The translations under genes and the position numbers were made by a program. From positions 8,432,001 to 8,496,000 of the forward strand of contig NC_085116.1 in assembly GCF_030269925.1 (NCBI RefSeq): a DNA stretch of 64,000 nucleotides, given 5' to 3'. Below are positions 57,919 through 64,000 of the stretch, piece by piece. The notes beneath the pieces are model-generated. The model worked only from the letters and a program-made list of their open reading frames with translations, ran no database searches and was not told the origin of the DNA. Position 1 is the stretch's first letter. Every line of letters starts with the position of its first letter. Origin of the DNA: Bombyx mori. Its lineage: Eukaryota > Arthropoda > Insecta > Lepidoptera > Bombycidae.

Positions 57919-60900
57919 ATGAATAGCTTGATGAAGTTACAGCAAAAAAATTGGTACACTTACATTGGTGTACCTTTTGTGGTTGGAGTAACAATGTACG
58001 GGGTAATTAATCATCTTCTTCAAAAGAAAAGGAGATCAACGTTACGAGGAAAGGTAAACATATCAGTCAATTTAAATATTACGTTTTAAATTAGATATTA
58101 ATATAAAATTCGCATAACTAGCGATACATTACCTTTTGAGGCCCCTGTCTCATGTGAAGGCAGGTTCGAGTCTGGTCGTGAACACAATATAATACTACTT
58201 ACTATAACACTGTGATCAGTTTTTTCTTAATGCATCTGGTTGTTTCAGCTTAGACTATCAAAGCTAATAAACAGTTGACTTCGCCTTATAGTAGAAACCC
58301 TTGCTCTTTAAACATTCTAGTCTTGACATAAGTTACATCTAACTTTTACCTAGTGGTTTATGGAAAAGTATAAATGGTAAAATATTTAATACCGTAACCA
58401 AAATATCATGATAGGCGACCCCGAAACACCGTGAAGCAAACCCGATATGAAACAGATTATTCTATAAAGCTTTTAAAGTTATTATCTTTAAATCTCTTAA
58501 CAATAAAATTTACTGAAATAACATCATAAAATGTTATTTCAATAAAACTCAAATATTACTGTCCTATTTCAAAATACAGTAAGGGATTTCTATTACCAAA
58601 AATATATGATTGCATAATCTTGTTAACCCATTGAACTACTAAATCCCAATACCAGGGGTGGCTAACTTGATCAGAACCAAGATCTACTGTTTACTGATGA
58701 AGTAAACAGTAGATCTTGGTTCTGGAGAGTATTAAACGGTAGGCAGCGGCTTGGCTCTGCCCTTGGCATTGCTGAAGTCCATGGGCGACGGTAACCACTC
58801 ACCATCAGGTGGGCCGTATGCTCGTCTGCCTACAAGGGCAATGCGATCTAGTAATTATCATTTCTTGAAATTTAATGAAACAATATATTTCAGTATACAA
58901 ATGAGTAGTATACTTTTATTTTGTTAGTAAAAATACATAAAACATGCTACACACATAAAACTGAAATTTAATCTTAGTAACAACTTCTTGCATTGCGTTC
59001 TTCTTAGATTGTGCAGTCTGTTCTATGTATTTATATTTTTGGCCTTGCCATGATCAACTGGACTAAACTGGACAAATAGTCGTGATCAACTGGTTGGCCA
59101 CTCCTGGAGTATACAATATAAAAATAGGTAGTAATATTCGAAGTTCGCAAATAAACAAAGGTGTTCATCTGTGCCTAGTAAGTGCACTAGTCAAAAAATA
59201 ACCAAGTAATCTAAAAGATATTATCCAAACAGTCAATGTGGCATACTATCTTTTTGAAAATAAGGAAGAACATGAAGTAACTACATGTAACATAACAAAA
59301 ACAAATATAATACAATATACAATATAAACAATATTCTTAAAATTCAAAAACTAGGAAGCCAAATTTAATAAATTAATTTACTTTTATAACAATACAATTT
59401 GACATAACATGTAAAGGTATACGAAATTAATTATGAACTGTCAAATTATTATATATTTTACAGTATGTATAGAAATATAATCCCTATACTATAAAACTGT
59501 GTTATATGAGGAATTGAAATCATGTAACATGAAAATGTGTTGAAGGGTACCTGCCACGTTATTAAGGGAGATTACTGTATAAATTTAATGCAAATGTATT
59601 TTAAGCTGAAATATATATTCTCTGTTTAATGAACATTTTATATTTTATCTCTCTCTCAAAGTTGTTATTACAAATATTACAAATGTAATTTTTTTATTGC
59701 TGAGATGTTTGGACGAGCTCACAGCCCACCTGGTGTTAAGTGGTTACTGGAGCCCATAGACATCTACAACGTAAATGCGCCACCCACCTTGAGATATAAG
59801 TTCTAGGGGTCTCAGTATAGTTACAACGGCTGCCCCACCCTTCAAACCGAAACGCATTACTGCTTCACGGCAGAAATAGGCAGGGTGGTGATACCTATCC
59901 GCGCGGACTCACAAGAGTACCACCAGTAAATTCTCTTCCCAGCCTTTATTCCACTTGGTGGTGGGGTCGGCTTTCCTGACTTTATTCCTTCACTTCGCTT
60001 TGTCTTCGACATCCTCGTCAGCAACATTGCATTCCCTTTTGTCCTTCAGCATTACATCCTTCCACCTTGTCTTGGGTCTACCTCTAGTTCTCCGACCGTG
60101 GAGGTCGAGCAGTAGTGCCTTTCCCATGTAGTCAGGTGGCTTCCTTTTTACGTGACCATACCATCTCAGCTTACGCTCCTGCATCTTGTCGGCGATGTCC
60201 TGTACACCGAGGTTTCCACGCACGTACTCGTTGCGGATTTTATCTAGCTTAGTCACGCCGCACATGCACCTCAGCATCTTAGTTTCAGCAACTTGAATGG
60301 TATGCACGTTCCTTTTGGTTGCCGCCCATGTTTCACTGCCATACATAAGAACAGGCCTTATTATGGTCTTAGAGATCATACCCTTGAGTTTAACGGGCAT
60401 CCTCCTATCGCGGTTGACACCACTTACTTCTTGCCATTTTAGCCACGCTGCGGCTATTCGGTGTTGAATGTTGCATTTTATGTTCCCAGATCTGTGCATC
60501 ATACTTCTCAGATACTTATATTGATCGCACATGCTTACAAGTTGACCGTAAATGGAAATTGGACTGTTGTCACCTGGATCTGGGTCATTAAAAGACATGT
60601 AATGTGTCTTCGCAACACTCAATACTAGGCCACCGGCCTGTAACTGCTGTTTGCACAACAGGAGTGGCTCTCGTAGCTCTGTGCGGCTCTCGGTGCAGAT
60701 AGCATCGTCGTCTGCATAGATGAAAGTTCACGAGGCTGAGGACTGCGTCACCTCAGTGAGTGAGTCTAAAACCATGCCAAACAGGAATGGACTCAGTACT
60801 GAACCTTGATGCAGACCTTCCGCAACTACTATTGGTTTTGTCTGACCGACTACTGTTCGTACCATTGACCCCGCATCCCTGTATATGTCAACTATGACGT

Positions 60901-63900
60901 TAACATAATGTTCGGGTACATACTTCTTGCGAAGTCTCCACCAGATCGTATCTCTTGGTACACGGTCAAATGCCTTTTCCATGTCCAAGAATGCGATACG
61001 CATAAGCCGAAGTTTTGCACGAAACTCCTCAGCGATCGTATTTAGAGCAAACATAGGATCGGTGGTAGATAACATTTTATATTTTATAGTATACTAGCTT
61101 TTGCCCGCGACTTCGTCCGCGTGGAATAGTTGCTTTGGCATAACGCTAAATTTTACCCGCGACTTCATTTACAGCACTTAGGATTGGAACTTCATTACTG
61201 AACCGGTAGATGGCGTTGAAGAAGCTAGATTTTGAGATTTTTGACAAACAATTTTTTTATTTTTCGTAAAAAAAAATTTTTTTTTCTTAATAAAAAGTAT
61301 CCTATGTTACTTCTAATACCTTCAAGAATATGTGTACAAAGTTTCATGATGATCGATTGAGTAGTTATCGCGTGAAAGCGTAACAAACAAACTTACATTC
61401 ACATTTATATATTAGTAGGGATTAAAATAAAAGGGATTTTATTACAGTTAATGTGTGAACAAAATAACAAGTGTTACATTGGTATATGTTCACAAGTTTT
61501 ATGAAGAAGGAACTGTTTATTTTAAGAAATAGTTTAGTATTTCTAAACAATTTTTGGTAGTTATAACTTTAGTCGCCCTTAAGCATTAACACCTGAAGGT
61601 TGTGATATTAATATTGTTGGTATTTGGAACATATTGACTACTGCTCAGAATGAAATAAGCAAGATGGCGGTACTTACTCATGCGAACTTACAGCCCTCGT
61701 TACAACCAGTAAAATCGTGGTACCTAACAGTTCAGGCTAGCAATAAGCGTATCAACAATATACGGGGGATTATTGGGGGGGGTAGAGATGGATTCTTTTC
61801 TAGGCAGACAATAAACAGCCAATTCAATTAACTACCTGGGCGATTTTTTGTAGGTGGTCTTAATTACTGGTGCAAGCTCTGGTATTGGGGAGGCACTGGC
61901 TCATGTATTTTATGGACAGGGCTGTAAAATTATCCTTGCTTCTCGGCGGAAAAGAGAACTCGAAAGAGTTAAACAGGATCTGATATCCAGGAAAGTTGTA
62001 AGTTATATTTTTTTTTCTACATATTTTTACTGGCATTTTTTTTTCCTACTTATGCTAATTGCCTTGAGAGGCTATTTCAGCTTCACCCTAACGTGTGTAG
62101 GTGAGCTCACGAGGCTCAAATCGGAGTGTTGCTAACACTGGCCCTAGCAAGAGCAGTGCTTTGCAGAATCTACCACCGGATCGGAAACGCGACCCACTGA
62201 GAAGATCCGGCGAGAAACTTAGTGGGCTGCGTCTATGGGTTAATTCGCTCGCCGAGCCCTTCGTCGAAAGCGACGGGTTCGACGAGGACGGTGACCGGTG
62301 TTTGTGGTGCCTAAAAACACCGTTAATGGATCAGGAGTATCTGTAATGACGTGCTTTGAGCGACGTCGACTGTTTACCAGGCCTACAGGATCGGGTATGT
62401 AGTTTCCAGCGGCCACGACAAGAGGGTTCTCATGAAGTGCCGCCTTCTCAAAGTGGCGCCGCAATGATGCCGACTGTAGATACTTATGACAGAGTCGAGC
62501 TCCAGGTCATCGTGGAGATCCACGTTCCTTAGGAACCATGGTGCTCCGACGGCTATCCTGCAGAATCGGGATTGTATAACCTGAAGGGGCTTCAAGTTGG
62601 TGTGGGCCGCGTGAGCGAACACTACGCTTGCATACGTCATGATTACTGGCATAGTTACATACACAACTCATGGTAATCATAATATGAATGCTGCTGCACA
62701 ATTTGCGAAAAGTGGTCGGAGTTTTATAGCGTTCAAATAACGTCTGTTTTTCTTTCAAACTGGTATGCATTGTTACTTCACGGCAGAAATAGGCAGGATA
62801 GTAATATATTTTTCTTCAGTTTCACAACATGCCAGTGATTACACTGAGTTTAATTGTATTACACATTTAGCTTTATTTTGTAGTTCCAACAGTCTTAAAT
62901 ATGGAATAATTGGCAATGAATTGAAATTGGCTGGATGTTGGTATATCTACCCTTGCGGTCTTTAGACAAAAGGTTATTAATTTTGCGGGTACATATATGT
63001 AATTTTTATAACACAAGTTTTTATTGGCATTAAAGGCAGACGAGAACCCGGCCCACCTAATGGTAAGTAGTCGTCGTCATTTATGGACATTAATAATCTC
63101 TGGGTCACAGGGAAGCCGCTGCTGCAGTTGAGGATTGTATTAGTTCCTCCATGTTTAACTCAAATATTGAATTTAATAACAATTGAAAGTTTAGTTGGGA
63201 TATATACTTTTATTAATTAAGAGAGTAGCTTATGAGTGTATGTAACATTTGTCAATGTATTTGATTTCAATTTCTTATTTATACAATTTTAGGCCATCCA
63301 AACTCTTGAACCAGTTGTTTTGGAGTTAAATTTAGCGGACATAGATAATATGTATTTGTTTGTGGAGAAAGTGTACGGGATATGTGGTCACGTTGACATT
63401 TTAGTCAATAATGGCGGTGTCACTCATAGAGGATCTATTTTAAACACTAAAACTGATGTTGATCAGAAAATTATGTTTATCAATTACTTCGGGTCAGTAG
63501 CATTGACAAAGGGTATGTATTCATTTGATAAGACGTGCAATTTTAATGTGTTTACTATTACGAATCTATTTATTTCTAACCAATTTAAGCTTAATAGGTA
63601 AAGGATTTTAAGACTAGATATTTATGTTTTTTTTTGTTAAAATATCTTGACAAATTAATTTCAGCTGTACTACCGAAAATGATAGAAAGAAAATCTGGGC
63701 ATGTCGTATTTAATAGTTCTGTGCAAGGACTAATTTCCATACCTAATCGTTCAGCTTATGCTGCATCCAAGCATGCTCTACAAGCTTTTGGTGACTGTCT
63801 TCGTGCTGAGATGGATCAGTACGGTATTAATGTTACTGTTGTTAGCCCAGGGTATATAAAAACAGCTATATCAATGAACGCTTTCACCGGATCTGGTGAC

Positions 63901-63910
63901 ACTCATGGTG
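57919..63910 (+). CDS. DHRS7B: DHRS7-type short-chain dehydrogenase/reductase, first four coding exons (3' end outside window)
   Basis: Exons 57919-58053, 61854-61997, 63293-63512 and 63665-63910 join in phase (248 codons seen); a donor at 63911 leads out of the window. Residues 1-45 hold a hydrophobic stretch ([16 protein letters not shown]) followed by basic residues, a likely membrane anchor. The Rossmann part starts at [13 protein letters not shown] (cofactor glycine motif), then [32 protein letters not shown] (catalytic Ser) and YAASK (catalytic Tyr and Lys), then VVSPGYIKT. These blocks best match DHRS7B/DHRS7-like proteins in my memory; the substrate cannot be read from the sequence. 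The usual NNAG is NNGG here. Intron 1 is 3.8 kb and full of transposons. DHRS7B is my best symbol; another DHRS7 paralogue is possible. Confidence 0.88.
58724..58845 (+). repeat. LINE 3' tail (CAAGGGCAATA family)
   Basis: A clean copy (GGTAGGCAGCGGCTTGGCTC ... TACAAGGGCAATG). In intron 1 of the DHRS7-like gene. Confidence 0.8.
59690..59928 (-). repeat. Bm1-like SINE, 5' truncated
   Basis: Minus-strand copy, T tail at the left, ending near ACCACCAGTAA. Adjacent to the RTE-like pseudogene. Confidence 0.9.
59990..61078 (-). pseudogene. RTE-like LINE reverse transcriptase, 5' truncated, one in-frame stop
   Basis: On the minus strand, 61075-60728 codes an RT core ([28 protein letters not shown]) that ends at TGA (60730-60728). 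The same frame continues through FIYADDDAI, the catalytic YADD box, and on to 59990 ([32 protein letters not shown]). Only that one stop breaks about 360 codons. The endonuclease and start are missing. RTE/BovB-type by motif; a related clade is possible. Confidence 0.8.
61094..61431 (-). mobile_element. Helitron-like element (TCCCTACTAATATATAAA type)
   Basis: Minus strand: begins TCCCTACTAATATATAAATG after A and ends GGGCAAAAGCTAG before T. It directly abuts the truncated RTE-like element. Confidence 0.75.
62031..62660 (-). mobile_element. Jockey-like LINE 3' end with ORF2 C-terminus
   Basis: The minus strand codes a [24 protein letters not shown] C-terminus with frameshifts, then the shared 3'UTR. 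T run at the left. It starts 33 bp after exon 2 of the DHRS7-like gene. Confidence 0.8.
63015..63135 (-). repeat. LINE 3' tail (CAAGGGCAATA family), diverged
   Basis: A minus-strand piece (GGCAGACGAGAACCCGGCCC ...). In intron 2 of the DHRS7-like gene. Confidence 0.55.
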
Positions 63911-64000
63911 GTAAGTATAAGTCATTCATAAACTGTTATACAAGCATTGAGAATGTTTTGCAAAAGAAGATCCTTTACCAGCAATTTATAAAAGTATAAA

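Noticed and set aside
58120..58185. B-box-like GGTTCGAGTC suggesting a tRNA gene
   Set aside because: No matching A box or acceptor stem could be seen.

Overview
This window is nuclear DNA of a lepidopteran insect, almost certainly a silkworm (Bombyx). The clearest sign is a tRNA-derived SINE of about 440 bp that matches my memory of Bombyx Bm1; it occurs about 20 times in both orientations and in all states of decay. Lepidopteran-type Helitrons, jockey-like and RTE-like LINE pieces, mariner/Tc1 elements and PIF/Harbinger MITEs are also present. Genes have many small exons, short GT-AG or GC-AG introns and AATAAA poly(A) signals. There are no bacterial features.

Layout, left to right. At 1-1827 a dispersed repeat (called D here) is interrupted by a DNA transposon with terminal inverted repeats. 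At 1828-21577 lies VPS35L (Retriever complex), which I could assemble into 18 exons in continuous phase (937 aa); its introns hold an intact DD37D mariner, a deleted Tc1-like element, MITEs, a Helitron and SINEs. At 22601-24826 is a three-exon gene for a secreted, charged 680-aa protein with two Cys-rich motifs that I do not recognise. From 24919 to 29452 I see no gene, only a MITE, an old SINE, a GC-rich block and a jockey-like LINE 3' end. At 29465-31356 is a two-exon gene for an unrecognised 111-aa protein. At 31974-52701 on the minus strand lies Nipped-B (NIPBL/SCC2, cohesin loader), assembled into 26 exons in continuous phase (1958 aa), tail-to-tail with the small gene. From 54480 to 57710 is a nest of transposons. 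At 57919-63910 are the first four coding exons of a DHRS7-type short-chain dehydrogenase, cut by the window end; its first intron holds an RTE-like reverse-transcriptase pseudogene and a Helitron.

The genes are unrelated housekeeping or secretory genes and not a cluster: endosomal cargo recycling (VPS35L), cohesin loading (Nipped-B), a membrane-anchored oxidoreductase (DHRS7-like) and two proteins of unknown role. I found no convincing new molecular system. The points most worth a second look are two GC-AG introns, the structurally complete mariner, two LINE insertions at what looks like the same position of two D copies, a three-level nested insertion, and the unrecognised secreted protein. 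All family names come from reading the sequence and remembered homologues; no database search was run.
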